A stretch of DNA of 64,000 nt from CAZKBP01 sp964551015 (lineage in GTDB: Bacteria; Bacteroidota; Bacteroidia; Cytophagales; Microscillaceae): contig CAZKBP010000004.1 in assembly GCA_964551015.1 (NCBI GenBank), forward strand, positions 1 to 64,000, written 5' to 3'. Of this stretch, positions 25,747-34,801 are shown piece after piece. The notes under the pieces were generated by a model that saw nothing but the letters and a program-made list of their open reading frames with translations, was not told the DNA's origin and searched no databases. Position 1 is the first letter of the stretch. Each line of letters starts with the position of its first letter. Position numbers and translations under genes: made by a program.

Positions 25747-27165
25747 ATGATGAAAAAAGTATTTTTTGTTCTGCGCGTTAGCTTAGTCTGTTGTATTGGT
25801 CTTTCTGCCTCTGCCCAAGATTATGGCACTGGTTTGTTGATAGACGATGCAGCTTATCAAGAAATTCCCCTGAAAGCCACCCTTATCGCCCGTGATTACG
25901 GGGATATTCCGTCTAGCTATTCGCTCAAGGCCTATTGCCCAGAGCCCAAAAATCAGGGAACCTATGCCACTTGTGTAGGTTGGTCGAGTGCCTACGCGGC
26001 TCGCACCATCCTAGAAGCGCAGAAACAAGGCTGGAAAACCCAAGAAGAAATCACGAAGAATGCGCTCTCAGCCACTTACCTCTATCGTCTGATTCGGCAA
26101 ACTCAGGATACTACTTGTCGCTATGGGACTTTTATTTCAGATGCCTTATCCATTATGCAGAGCCGAGGCGTTCCTCTTTACGAGCGTTTTCATCCTTTGT
26201 GTCCAGAGAATGCTTCTTTGAATGATGAGCTGAATCAACAGGCAGGTGCCTACAAAATTCAGTCTTTCCATCGCTTATTTGATATTTCGGACAGTCCCAA
26301 TTATAAACTGAAAGTGGTCAAGAAAGCCATTTCTCAAAATAGCCCCGTGATTTTTGGCATCAAGTGCCCCCCTTCTTTTTGGAAGGCTCAAGACTACTGG
26401 CAACCCGACGCCAACGAGAGTCCTCTGAATAATTATGGCGGACACGCCATGTGTGTAATTGGCTATGACAATCAGAAGTACGAAGATGAAGGTGCTTTTG
26501 AGGTGATGAACAGCTGGGGAAGTGATTGGGGCAATGCGGGTTTTATCTGGATCAAATACAGCGACTTTGCCAGTTATGCTAAATACGCTTACGAGATTGT
26601 CAACACGGAGGCGCCCCAGACCCAAGCCTTGGACTTGGCGGGTGAATTGAAATTAGTTACCCAAGCCAATCAAGAAATGACGGCCTCCTTTGTTCACAAA
26701 GATCAAAATATTCTGTACTACCGACTCCAAAAAGCCTATCCTTCGGGTACGCGTTTTCGGATTTATATTTCCAATCAAGAGCCCGCTTTTGTTTATGCCT
26801 TGGGAACAGATTTGACAGGAGAAGTTTTTCGGATTTTTCCCAATGAAGAAGGCATTAGTCCTGCCCTCAATTATCAGTCTAACCAGGTGGCGATTCCAGA
26901 TGAGCGATATTACATACAATTGGACCAACAAGCGGGCAAGGATTATCTCTGTGTGTTGTACGCTAAAAATCCTCTGGATACTAAGCGCTTGTATCGCCAG
27001 ATGCAAAACTTGAAAGGAAGCTTTACCGAAAAGCTGAACAAAATCTTAAATCAGGAATTAATCACGGGGAAAAAAGTGCGCCAAGCCACAGAGCAGGTTG
27101 CATTTCAGGCTAGTAGCCAAGATGGCCAAGTGGTCGCTCTTTTATTGGAAATCGAGCATCAATAA
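25747..27165 (+). CDS. Exported papain-family (C1) cysteine protease
   Basis: A 472-residue protein with a signal peptide (cut near SASA, about residue 23). The C1 peptidase triad is complete: oxyanion Q70 and nucleophile C76 (NQGTYATCVGWSSAY), H233 (YGGHAMCVIGYD) and N255 (VMNSWGSDWGNAGF). The catalytic domain ends near residue 275. A second domain of about 190 residues follows (DLAGELKLVTQANQEMTASF onward), of unknown role, perhaps beta-rich substrate binding. There is no visible propeptide beyond about 35 residues and no secretion-signal C-terminal domain. An ATG one codon later is equally possible. Confidence 0.9.
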   Translation: MMKKVFFVLRVSLVCCIGLSASAQDYGTGLLIDDAAYQEIPLKATLIARDYGDIPSSYSLKAYCPEPKNQGTYATCVGWSSAYAARTILEAQKQGWKTQEEITKNALSATYLYRLIRQTQDTTCRYGTFISDALSIMQSRGVPLYERFHPLCPENASLNDELNQQAGAYKIQSFHRLFDISDSPNYKLKVVKKAISQNSPVIFGIKCPPSFWKAQDYWQPDANESPLNNYGGHAMCVIGYDNQKYEDEGAFEVMNSWGSDWGNAGFIWIKYSDFASYAKYAYEIVNTEAPQTQALDLAGELKLVTQANQEMTASFVHKDQNILYYRLQKAYPSGTRFRIYISNQEPAFVYALGTDLTGEVFRIFPNEEGISPALNYQSNQVAIPDERYYIQLDQQAGKDYLCVLYAKNPLDTKRLYRQMQNLKGSFTEKLNKILNQELITGKKVRQATEQVAFQASSQDGQVVALLLEIEHQ

Positions 27166-27188
27166 AATCCAAACTTCCTTCGTTGCGT

Positions 27189-28067
27189 ATGTTAGCCTAT
27201 CTCCATCCTTCCTTCACCCTTCCTTTGATTCTTGCCCTTTTGATGTGGGGCATGGGCACTACGCTTTCTTGGTCTGATTTTCAGAGGATTACTATCTATC
27301 CCAAGGCCGTTATCATCGGTCTGACCAATCAATTAATTCTTTTGCCTTTGCTCGGTCTTCTGGTGATTTGGTCCATACCTATGCCCGCTAATATTGCCGT
27401 GGGCGTGATGATTATCGCCGCTTGTCCGGGCGGAGCTACTTCTAACCTGTTATCCCATTTATCCAAAGGAGATTTGGCCTTGTCCATTACTTTGACGGCC
27501 TTCTCGAGTTTGATTACTGTATTTAGCATTCCTATTCTGGTCAACTTAGCCTTATCCCAATGGGTAGGTTCTACTCAAAATATCTCTTTGGATATTGGAA
27601 AAACCATCTTCAATCTGTTTAAATTGACCATTCTGCCCGTGGCGGTCGGGATGTTGCTCAAAGCACGTTTCCCACAAATTTGCCAAAAGCTACAAAAACC
27701 AATTAGTGTGGTTTCGGTCATTTTTATCTTATTAGCCTTGGCGATTGTAGTGCAGCAACTCAGTGAGCGAGGTTCAGTAGCGGTTTTTATCAGTCAGGCG
27801 GGGCCAGCCGTGTTGATGCTTATTATCTTGGCATTTGCCTTGGGTTTTTTCAGTGCGGGGAGCCTAGGCTTGCCCTTCTCACAGCGCGTGGCTATTTCCA
27901 TAGAAACGGGCGTACAAAACAACGTGCTGGGCATCACGATTGCCACCGCTTTCTTGAACCAACCAGAAATGGGAACGGCAGCGGGGGTACATGCAATCTT
28001 TATGTGTACCATTGGTTTCGCCTTGGTGTATGTATTTGCCCAAGTGCAAAAAAGATTGGCAGATTAA
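27189..28067 (+). CDS. Bile acid:sodium symporter family transporter
   Basis: A 292-residue integral membrane protein with about nine or ten hydrophobic helices. Family marks include PKAVIIGLTNQLILLPLLGL, the VMIIAACPGGATSNLLSHLSKGD loop and ISIETGVQNNVLGITIA near the end. The family moves organic anions with Na+; bacterial substrates include bile acids, pantoate and other carboxylates. The Na+-site residues are in the crossover helices. The TTG at 27183 is a possible start, but the ATG at 27189 is more likely. It lies 23 bp after the cysteine protease gene. Confidence 0.92.
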   Translation: MLAYLHPSFTLPLILALLMWGMGTTLSWSDFQRITIYPKAVIIGLTNQLILLPLLGLLVIWSIPMPANIAVGVMIIAACPGGATSNLLSHLSKGDLALSITLTAFSSLITVFSIPILVNLALSQWVGSTQNISLDIGKTIFNLFKLTILPVAVGMLLKARFPQICQKLQKPISVVSVIFILLALAIVVQQLSERGSVAVFISQAGPAVLMLIILAFALGFFSAGSLGLPFSQRVAISIETGVQNNVLGITIATAFLNQPEMGTAAGVHAIFMCTIGFALVYVFAQVQKRLAD

Positions 28068-28132
28068 GCGTTGTAAGTTGTGAGCATTCTTTTTGGGAGC
28101 TGCACCTATGGCGTACAACTCCTGACTCATTT

Positions 28133-28666
28133 TCAATCTAACTTTTGCTCGATCAAATGTATTTGCTCTAGTGTAGATTTTGTTGAGATTTCTATGATTT
28201 GAAAGCCCAATTGTTGATAAGTACGCCAAAATTGTTGATAAACCTCCTCTAATTGTGCATAAGTCCAAGGATTATTGGAATCTGAGGAAAAATTTTCTTG
28301 CCGAGGGGGCATAAGAAATACTGACTTCTGATAATTACTTTGCTCTAGTTGTTGATAAAATATAGGTTCAACCGATACGCGTGCATACGCCAACCAGGCC
28401 ATCAAATCGGGCAGTCCGTTCTCCAAAAAACAAATGCCAAGGTATTTGTCTGCGCGTTCGTGTTGTTTCCACATGCGCCCCAAGCAGAGGTGCGCGAAGT
28501 GCCGAGGATGTGTCCAAGGCAGGATAGGATTGGGTAATTTCTCTTGTTCTTGTATGAGCAAATCCCACTCGCTGGGCATCACTAGGTAGCCTTTTTGGCT
28601 GAGCAGGGTACGCCATTCTCCTTTTTGAGAAGCGACCAGCCCACTGAGTATAAATTTTTGAGCCAT
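28133..28666 (-). CDS. Degenerate AAA_28-like protein, P-loop lost
   Basis: A 177-residue protein whose second half tracks the AAA_28 (predicted ATPase/kinase) family closely: FLENGLPDLMAWLAYARV, VFLMPPRQENF and YQQLGFQIIEIS. In that family the N-terminus is a P-loop (GxPGSGKT). Here residues 9-16 read GLVASQKG, so two glycines and the Thr are gone although the Lys remains. The conserved FFDRGLPD has become FLENGLPD (E82, N83). It therefore probably binds no nucleotide in the usual way, yet the frame is intact, arguing for a kept function. It follows the aminotransferase-like gene by 12 bp. Confidence 0.65.
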   Translation of the reverse strand: MAQKFILSGLVASQKGEWRTLLSQKGYLVMPSEWDLLIQEQEKLPNPILPWTHPRHFAHLCLGRMWKQHERADKYLGICFLENGLPDLMAWLAYARVSVEPIFYQQLEQSNYQKSVFLMPPRQENFSSDSNNPWTYAQLEEVYQQFWRTYQQLGFQIIEISTKSTLEQIHLIEQKLD

Positions 28667-28678
28667 GAGCAGATTGAT

Positions 28679-29719
28679 TTATTTTTGAGAAGTTTCTAAG
28701 AGCAGAAAATCTTGAATGGCACTGGCTAAGGAGCGATTTTTATCCTCACTTTGGCTGAAAATACGGAAATAGGTTTCGTCCAATCCAGGAAATTGATCTA
28801 AAACTTGGAGGTTCATACTTCTCTCCTCTTCTAAGAAATTTTTGAGTTTGCCTGCTTTAATTTCCTTCAAACTCGCGATAAAATAGGGCGTGCTGCTTTT
28901 GTCAATGGAGAGGGCTTCGTGCGCGGCTAGTTCCTCTGCTAAGATTTGTTTATCCCTCATCCACTGGGCAAGGGGCAAATCTTTACTTAGCTCGTAATCG
29001 AGCAGATAGCTAGCCACTTCCTGTACCAAGATATTAAGCGGGCCTGAGCTCTGTTGGCTGAGTTTTTTGATCCATTTTTTATCCGCCAATATGTAACTCA
29101 ATTGGAGGCTAGGCATCTGAAAACGTTCTCCCAAATCTCGGACGATGATTAGATTCTGGTAACGCTTCACCAAGGGGGCAAAGGTTTCTGCATCGGGGCT
29201 AAAATCCATATAAGTCTCATCTAACAGAAAAGTTACCTCCGCGTATTTACTCAGGAGTGGTTCCAACTCGTCCTGATAAAAAACTTGCCCGTGAACACGA
29301 TTCGGGTTACTCAAATAAACCAGTTGATTGTGCATGTAGGTGGCTTCTCGCAAGGGGTGAGATTCATAGCTAATTTCTTGCTTATAGCGCTGACTCACTG
29401 CCGTGTAAGCAGGAAGAGCCGGCGTAATGATTCCCACTTTCTTTTGATAAAAAAGCCGCGCCACGAGTCCTAATGCCTCTTCGTGCCCTTGTATCGGAAA
29501 TACCTGATTTTCTGCCAGCGTGTGATATTTAGCCAAGGTTGCTTTCAGAAGGTCGCCGTGAGCTTCTGGGGGTTCCAGTAATTTGTGGAGATTTTGATCT
29601 AGATGCTTATTTAGTCCGGGTGGCAGTTGTTTCCGGGTGGGCGGGCGGCTAAAGTCAAGCTGCCACTCAGAGCTAGATTTTGGAGACGAATAGTTATTGC
29701 TAAAAAGATCGAAAAACAT
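28679..29719 (-). CDS. CobD/HisC-like fold-type I aminotransferase homologue lacking the PLP lysine
   Basis: A 346-residue protein with the class I/II aminotransferase layout: SNPNRVHG at the NPN position (138-140), DETYMDF at 167-173, which holds the pyridine-nitrogen Asp, and a C-terminal TYFRIFSQSEDKNRSL. In CobD/HisC enzymes the next motif is SLTKxxxxxGLRxGY with the PLP-binding Lys. Here it reads DLGERFQMPSLQLSY (195-209), with E198 for the Lys and Q206 for the phosphate-binding Arg. It is predicted to be catalytically dead for PLP chemistry. It is divergent from cbiA, suggesting a cobalamin link. Confidence 0.75.
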   Translation of the reverse strand: MFFDLFSNNYSSPKSSSEWQLDFSRPPTRKQLPPGLNKHLDQNLHKLLEPPEAHGDLLKATLAKYHTLAENQVFPIQGHEEALGLVARLFYQKKVGIITPALPAYTAVSQRYKQEISYESHPLREATYMHNQLVYLSNPNRVHGQVFYQDELEPLLSKYAEVTFLLDETYMDFSPDAETFAPLVKRYQNLIIVRDLGERFQMPSLQLSYILADKKWIKKLSQQSSGPLNILVQEVASYLLDYELSKDLPLAQWMRDKQILAEELAAHEALSIDKSSTPYFIASLKEIKAGKLKNFLEEERSMNLQVLDQFPGLDETYFRIFSQSEDKNRSLASAIQDFLLLETSQK

Positions 29720-29912
29720 AAGTCATTTTTGTCTTTTGTTAAAATTGCTATGATAATACGCTATTTTTATCAGATAGCCAAATATTTAAACCTAGTTGAG
29801 CAAAGGTTTGCTAGCTTGTTTCTTGATTTGATGAATCCTCTTGTAAAAAACGGTTTGTTTTTTGGTGATTACAATCCAAGTATTTTCTCTTCAAGCTTTT
29901 TAGATTTTCATT

Positions 29913-31232
29913 TTGATTCAAAAAACACAATTCCTCATCGCCGCTCCCCAAACGGGTGCCGGCAAAACGACCCTCAGTCTGGCACTGATGCGTCATTTTA
30001 CCCAAGAAGGAAGCATCGTTCAAGCCTATAAATGCGGCCCTGATTACATTGATCCGCATCTGCATTACTTGGCGTCTCGCCGCCCGAGCTTGAATCTGGA
30101 TTTGTATATGAGCAACCCACTACACGCAAGAAAGATTTACAAAAATTACTTGAAAGAAGCAGATTTGGCGATCGTGGAGGGCATGATGGGTCTCTACGAC
30201 GGAGCGCAACGAGCCGTAAGTAGCAGTGTCGAGGTAGCACTTTGTCTGGATATTCCTGTGATTTTAGTGATAGATGCTCAGCGCTTAGCCTATTCGGTGG
30301 CTCCGCTTTTGTATGGTTTTAAGAATTTTGACCGACGGGTAGCCATCGCCGGAGTGATTTTCAATCAGGTAAATAGTGAAGCTCATTATCAATTTTTATT
30401 AGAAGCTTGTCAAGATGTGGGTCTGGAGAGTTTAGGTTATTTGCCCTCCAATCCAGACTGGGAGCTTCCCGAAAGGCACCTTGGCTTAGATTTGGGTCAA
30501 GACATGGATTATGAGCAATTGATTGCTAAGGTGGCCGAGCAGATTCCACCCTACCTAGATTTAGAAAAATTACGCTCCTCTACCCAACTCCATACCTTTG
30601 GAGCCGAAGAAGCTTCTCTAACCAACCGCCTCGCTCCATCAAAACTAAAAATCGCTGTGGCCAAAGATCGGGCTTTTAGTTTTTTGTATTATTTGAATAT
30701 AGAAAGGCTCGCCCAATGCGGAGAGTTGATCTATTTTAGCCCCATTCGTGACGAAGTCTTACCGAGTTGTGATTTGGTCTACCTAGCTGGAGGCTACCCC
30801 GAAGCACATCTGGAAGCTTTGCAAGCAAATGAAAGCCTGCGCAAATCTATCCTCGATTATTGTGAAATGGGCGGGAAAGTCTACGCGGAATGTGGCGGAT
30901 TGATGTACCTCAGCCGGGAGATTCAAGTCAACCAAGAAGATCATTACCAAATGGTCGGCTTCCTAGATTTAGAGATCATCATGCCGGCGCTTACGGGGTT
31001 ACAAATTGGCTATCGCACCTTACAAATGCCGGATTTCGAGATCAAGGGACACGAATTTCACCTCTCTGAGGCCAAGGAACTAGCCCCTCTCAAAAAATGG
31101 GGAGAAGCTTGGAATGCCCGCAAAATGCCTGTATCAGCACCCATTTACCAGAAGAAAAATGTCTGGGCGAGCTATGTTCACCAATACTGGGGAGAGAAAG
31201 CAGATTTTTTAGAGTTTATTTTAAGTGCCTGA
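29913..31232 (+). CDS. cbiA: Cobyrinate a,c-diamide synthase
   Basis: ATP- and glutamine-dependent amidation of the corrin ring during cobalamin synthesis. The 439-residue protein has the dethiobiotin-synthetase-like ATPase half (APQTGAGKTT at 11-20, YKCGPDYIDPHLH, VEGMMGLYDG) and a class I glutamine amidotransferase half with C327 (YAECGGLMYLS), LAGGYPEAH and the late GHEFHLS and SYVHQYW. The start is TTG at 29913; no ATG lies in frame before an upstream stop at 29901. Other corrin genes are not in the window. Its 3' end overlaps the convergent CWC gene by 12 bp. Confidence 0.93.
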   Translation: MIQKTQFLIAAPQTGAGKTTLSLALMRHFTQEGSIVQAYKCGPDYIDPHLHYLASRRPSLNLDLYMSNPLHARKIYKNYLKEADLAIVEGMMGLYDGAQRAVSSSVEVALCLDIPVILVIDAQRLAYSVAPLLYGFKNFDRRVAIAGVIFNQVNSEAHYQFLLEACQDVGLESLGYLPSNPDWELPERHLGLDLGQDMDYEQLIAKVAEQIPPYLDLEKLRSSTQLHTFGAEEASLTNRLAPSKLKIAVAKDRAFSFLYYLNIERLAQCGELIYFSPIRDEVLPSCDLVYLAGGYPEAHLEALQANESLRKSILDYCEMGGKVYAECGGLMYLSREIQVNQEDHYQMVGFLDLEIIMPALTGLQIGYRTLQMPDFEIKGHEFHLSEAKELAPLKKWGEAWNARKMPVSAPIYQKKNVWASYVHQYWGEKADFLEFILSA

Positions 31233-31430
31233 CTCTTTGAGATTTACCTTCTCCTTATGCACTCGCAAACAATCCGCACAAAGGCAGTCTTTCCAGCCTG
31301 CTTCCCACAGGTAAGCTTGCTCTGCTTTGGTCAAGGCTACCGCAAAGCATTGGCATTCGGTAATCGTGCCCATTTTACATTCAAACATTTTCCCACAGCG
31401 GGGGCAACTTTTTTCTTCGTGTTGAGGCAT
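31221..31430 (-). CDS. Cysteine-rich CWC family protein
   Basis: A 69-residue protein of the CWC family, named for its conserved Cys and Trp residues. It has eight cysteines, in pairs fitting zinc knuckles (SCPRCGKMFECKMG, CQCFAV, CLCADC), and the conserved YLWEAGWKDCLC. Function unknown; as I recall it often accompanies B12 uptake and synthesis genes in Bacteroidota. It lies downstream of the BtuG-like gene on the same strand, separated by a hairpin, and overlaps the cbiA stop. Confidence 0.88.
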   Translation of the reverse strand: MPQHEEKSCPRCGKMFECKMGTITECQCFAVALTKAEQAYLWEAGWKDCLCADCLRVHKEKVNLKESGT

Positions 31431-31453
31431 AAAAATACTTTTGCTTTCATTCT

Positions 31454-31486
31454 CAATCTAACAGGTCTGGAAAACCTGCTAGATTG
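31454..31486. repeat. REP-like inverted repeat between btuG-like and CWC genes
   Basis: Arms at 31454-31466 and 31474-31486 pair as CAATCTA-x-CAGGT with ACCTG-x-TAGATTG, with one mismatch. The 'AACAGGTnnnnAAACCTG' form resembles intergenic palindromes common in this phylum. No T-tract follows on either strand, so a canonical terminator is unlikely. Confidence 0.5.
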
Positions 31487-31501
31487 ATTAGTTTAAAACT
31501 T

Positions 31502-32578
31502 TTATGGCTGAAACAGAAAGCCATTAGGGCCCCTACCTGCATCAAAAGTGTTGAGGGCATTCCCATCTGTGTCGTAGCGCGTTACCGTGCCATCATCTTG
31601 AAAAGCAGCCGCATCGCTCACGTAAATGATATTTTCTAGGGGGTCAATGCCCACTCCATAAAGATTTTGCCCACTGATGAGTGGCGTGGTAGGCGCAGTC
31701 GTAGCACTGATCTCAAATTCATAAATCTCGTCCGTGGATGGATCAAAACCCGTGGAAGAGAGATAATAGATTTTATCTCCACTTCCGTTGATGGCCATTT
31801 TTTCATTAAAACCTGTGGTTTGAATGCCCGTAACCGTCGCCTCTACGCTATGGTCACTGGGATCAACTCTGACTAAACTCCCACTTCGGCAAATGACCCA
31901 AATTTTCTGATTGGCATCGAGGAGCATCTGATCGGGGCCGTTTTCTACGACAATGGTATCTTCTATCAAATCTGTATTAGGATTCAGCACAAAAAGCGTG
32001 TTACTGCTCACATTGGCGATGTAGATTTGGTCATTAACAGCCAGTAAATGTTGGGGTTGCTCATTCAGATCGATTCTTTGCGTAACCGTGTTATTGTCTA
32101 GGTTCAGTACGGCAATAAAAGAGTTTTCAAAAATAAAAGTACTATCATTAAAAGTACCCCAGTTACTTACGTAGCCTTTGTTACCTACGGCTGCGAAGCC
32201 GAAAGCATTTTCTAGTGCAGGAATTTGTGCTGTACCGGCATCGATGGTGGCGATGGAACCAAAGTTACTAGGGCTAATCACTTCCACTTTATCTGGATTG
32301 GCAGTGATTGCGTACCAAAGCCCCTGATGGGCAGACATATTTTGCACCGTGGCACCAATTGGGAAGCCATTCTGGTTTGCAAAAACAGTAAGATTGACGG
32401 TGCCATCCGTTGGGTTATAAGTGCTCAGACTTCCGTCCGCGCTGTTAAAATTCCCTTCGTTGATGACGACTACACGGGAGCTACCCGAAGGGTTAACCGA
32501 GTCGTTATCATCATCACAGGCTGTGAAGAAAATCGTGAAACTCAGTAAATAGAAAAAAATTGGATATAGCTTTTTCAT
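31502..32578 (-). CDS. BtuG-like surface beta-propeller lipoprotein (DUF5074/YncE)
   Basis: A 358-residue lipoprotein: the signal peptide ends in a lipobox (FTACDDD), with acidic residues right after the Cys that in Bacteroidota favour surface export. A seven-bladed-type beta-propeller follows, opening VVVINEGNFNSADGSLSTYN, with repeated blade motifs (VYVSNWGT-type GYVSNWGTFNDSTF, QIYIANVSSNTLFVLN, IIYVSDAAAF). In Bacteroides, BtuG is such a lipoprotein, capturing B12 and handing it to the BtuB channel. The B12-riboswitch-led operon with a BtuB-like receptor directly upstream makes this role the best guess. Confidence 0.85.
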   Translation of the reverse strand: MKKLYPIFFYLLSFTIFFTACDDDNDSVNPSGSSRVVVINEGNFNSADGSLSTYNPTDGTVNLTVFANQNGFPIGATVQNMSAHQGLWYAITANPDKVEVISPSNFGSIATIDAGTAQIPALENAFGFAAVGNKGYVSNWGTFNDSTFIFENSFIAVLNLDNNTVTQRIDLNEQPQHLLAVNDQIYIANVSSNTLFVLNPNTDLIEDTIVVENGPDQMLLDANQKIWVICRSGSLVRVDPSDHSVEATVTGIQTTGFNEKMAINGSGDKIYYLSSTGFDPSTDEIYEFEISATTAPTTPLISGQNLYGVGIDPLENIIYVSDAAAFQDDGTVTRYDTDGNALNTFDAGRGPNGFLFQP

Positions 32579-32609
32579 AAAAAAATAGATAAGAGATAAA
32601 TGTTAAAAA

Positions 32610-34511
32610 TTATTTTTGGAATAAATAGCGCACACTGAATTGATAATTTCTTCCCGGCATGGCTCGGAAGATATAATTTTGGTAATCCTCATCCCATACA
32701 TTGCGAATGCTTACTTGCAAATGCCACTGATGCTTGCGCCAAGGGATGATTTTGCTTAAACTTAGATTCATCAAGGCAAAGGCAGGAATGGAAGAAAGTG
32801 GCCCTTTCCTGTTGCTGAGTGTCTCGTAGCGAAGGCTCGTATATTGAAAATTCATGCCTAGCTGCCAACTGCGGTATTGCAGTTTTTGAGAAAGAAAGGC
32901 TCGGTGCAAAGGCACGTAGGGAAGTTGATTCCCCTGGCTTTCGTTGCCAGCGACCACGGGTTTCTGGTCTTCAGAACGGGTAAAGGCATAATTACCCGCT
33001 ATTTCATAAGTCCATTGCTGGTATTGATAATGAAGTTTCGCAGATAGCTCCCAGCCTTGTGCTCGCACGCTACGGATATTCTGAGGAGACCAGACCGAAC
33101 CCTGTGGTTGCCAGATAATCCATTGATTGACCCACATTTGGTAATGGGTTGCCTCGGTCTGCCATTGCCAGTTTCCGGTTTGGCCTTGGTAAGTGATCCC
33201 CGCTTCGGCACTCCAGCCATCTTCGGGCTCGAGGTTGGGGTTGCCCCCGGGATTCCAGAAGCGATCATTGAGGGTAGGAATGCGATAGCTTCGGCTCAGA
33301 CTGGTTTTGAAGTGAACTGCTTGCTTTCTTTTTTGAAAAATCCGCCAATCACTACCCAAGGCAGGCGTGAAAGGAGCCTTGAAGCCCTCTACCCAAAGCT
33401 GTCTCAGATTTAAGCTCAACCGCCAATTTTCCAGCGCTTGATAAACAAGCGAAGTATAAGCTGCAAGTCGGTTTTCTTGTATCTGATCTTCATAACTGTC
33501 TACCTGAGTGCCAATATGATAGAGATCACTCCCTGCACGGAGCGTCCATTTGCCCCAGGTATTTTCATAGTCAATTGCTCCCCAGTAGCGTTTCGTCGAG
33601 GTTTCATTTACCTGATTGTACCATTGCTGATCGTGTACAAATCCGAGTTTTGCTGTCCACTGTCCGCTACCTGCTTGGTGTTGATAGGTAGTAATCAAGC
33701 GTAAATCTTCATCCTCAAGCTCACCTGCGGAGCGAGGATTGGTCATAGGAGGTTGAATCTCTCGGTAGTTATGATGATACCAAGCATCGAGCGAGAGTAT
33801 GTTTTTAGCATTGAATCTCCAATTCAGTCTTTGCTTGAAACCATAATAGCGAACGCTGGCATTGTTCTGTTGGCGAGTTTCGCCCCGAAGGTCTTCAAAC
33901 TCAAAGTCATTATCCAGATTGAAATGATAAAGTTTGGTTTGTCCGCTCAGCTTCTGATTACCATAATAAAATGCCAAGCCCGAGAAGCGATGCCCAAAGC
34001 TCCCGAACTCTTGTGAGGCTTCTACTTGAAAATGTTTTTGCCAAGTCGGGGACTGATTATCGAGAAGCACACTCCCTCCAATGGCTCCTGTCCCGTGTAG
34101 GGCACTGGCCGAACCGTATTGTAGCTTCACCTGATCCAAGGCAAAGACAGGTAAAGTAGCAAAATCACTCTGCCCTAAGGTGAGAGACTGGATATTCATT
34201 CCGTTCCAACGCACGGCGGTGTGCCCTGCGCCTGTACCCCGAAAAGAGATGCTTCCTAGCTGTTTGTGTCCATAGGCTTTGATGTAGACTGGGCTTTTGG
34301 CCATGAGCATTTCCGACAAATAAGCACTCGGATCGGCACGTAAGTCCGCACTATCCAAAGTCTGAAACTTGCTCCCTGCCGAAAAACGAGCAATCCTACT
34401 CGCCTCCACCTGTATTTCTTCTAGCTGAAAAAGGCTAGAGTCCACCTGAGCGATTGACAAACAGCTATAGAGCAGCATGATAGCTACTACTGATAGCTTT
34501 TGTAAATACAT
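32610..34511 (-). CDS. btuB: TonB-dependent outer-membrane receptor, BtuB-like
   Basis: A 633-residue receptor for energised import, here probably of cobalamins. After a signal peptide (MYLQKLSVVAIMLLYSCLSI) comes a plug domain (LSEMLMAKSPVYIKAYGHKQ, ISFRGTGAGHTAVRWNGMNI, YGSASALHGTGAIGGSV) and a 22-strand-type barrel ending with an aromatic residue near the C-terminus (YLFQK). There is no carboxypeptidase-like N-terminal extension. The cobalamin riboswitch directly upstream is the main reason for naming the substrate. The BtuG-like gene follows by 31 bp. Confidence 0.9.
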   Translation of the reverse strand: MYLQKLSVVAIMLLYSCLSIAQVDSSLFQLEEIQVEASRIARFSAGSKFQTLDSADLRADPSAYLSEMLMAKSPVYIKAYGHKQLGSISFRGTGAGHTAVRWNGMNIQSLTLGQSDFATLPVFALDQVKLQYGSASALHGTGAIGGSVLLDNQSPTWQKHFQVEASQEFGSFGHRFSGLAFYYGNQKLSGQTKLYHFNLDNDFEFEDLRGETRQQNNASVRYYGFKQRLNWRFNAKNILSLDAWYHHNYREIQPPMTNPRSAGELEDEDLRLITTYQHQAGSGQWTAKLGFVHDQQWYNQVNETSTKRYWGAIDYENTWGKWTLRAGSDLYHIGTQVDSYEDQIQENRLAAYTSLVYQALENWRLSLNLRQLWVEGFKAPFTPALGSDWRIFQKRKQAVHFKTSLSRSYRIPTLNDRFWNPGGNPNLEPEDGWSAEAGITYQGQTGNWQWQTEATHYQMWVNQWIIWQPQGSVWSPQNIRSVRAQGWELSAKLHYQYQQWTYEIAGNYAFTRSEDQKPVVAGNESQGNQLPYVPLHRAFLSQKLQYRSWQLGMNFQYTSLRYETLSNRKGPLSSIPAFALMNLSLSKIIPWRKHQWHLQVSIRNVWDEDYQNYIFRAMPGRNYQFSVRYLFQK

Positions 34512-34570
34512 AAAAAGTTAACTAAGCGTTAAGATCTCGCTACTTTTCACCCGAAAGTATTGAGAAAAGA

Positions 34571-34800
34571 GGCTTGGCAGGTCTCCTGGCTTGCTAATTC
34601 GTGGTTGCCTTCCCGTCATCTTGGTGAGAAATCTGTAATCAAAAATGATTATCTCCTAATTTCTGACAGTGGCAGGGATTAACCGCGAATGGTTTCATAC
34701 TCGGAACCTTGAAAGCTTACAGTTGCGGGGACAGCTTCGGTCTTGCACCGAATTCCCTATTAAGGTGCCTTCTCGATTGAGAATTTACCACCAAACTGCT
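34571..34800 (-). promoter_or_regulatory. Cobalamin riboswitch
   Basis: On the minus strand, the order of conserved blocks fits the B12 aptamer: an early AAGGCACC / AATAGGGAATTCGGTG segment, then GCAAGACCGAAGCTGTCCCCGC followed by AACTGTAAGC, then TCCCTGCCACTGTCAG, and finally the B12-box-like AAGCCAGGAGACCTGCC at 34576-34592. It lies in the leader of the BtuB-like gene, 60 bp before the start. Binding of B12 should lower expression of the uptake operon, through the stem formed with the region before the start codon. Confidence 0.95.
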
Positions 34801-34801
34801 T

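Noticed and set aside
34571..34800. Terminator rather than riboswitch
   Set aside because: The ordered conserved blocks, including the B12-box-like AAGCCAGGAGACCTGCC, specifically fit a cobalamin aptamer.
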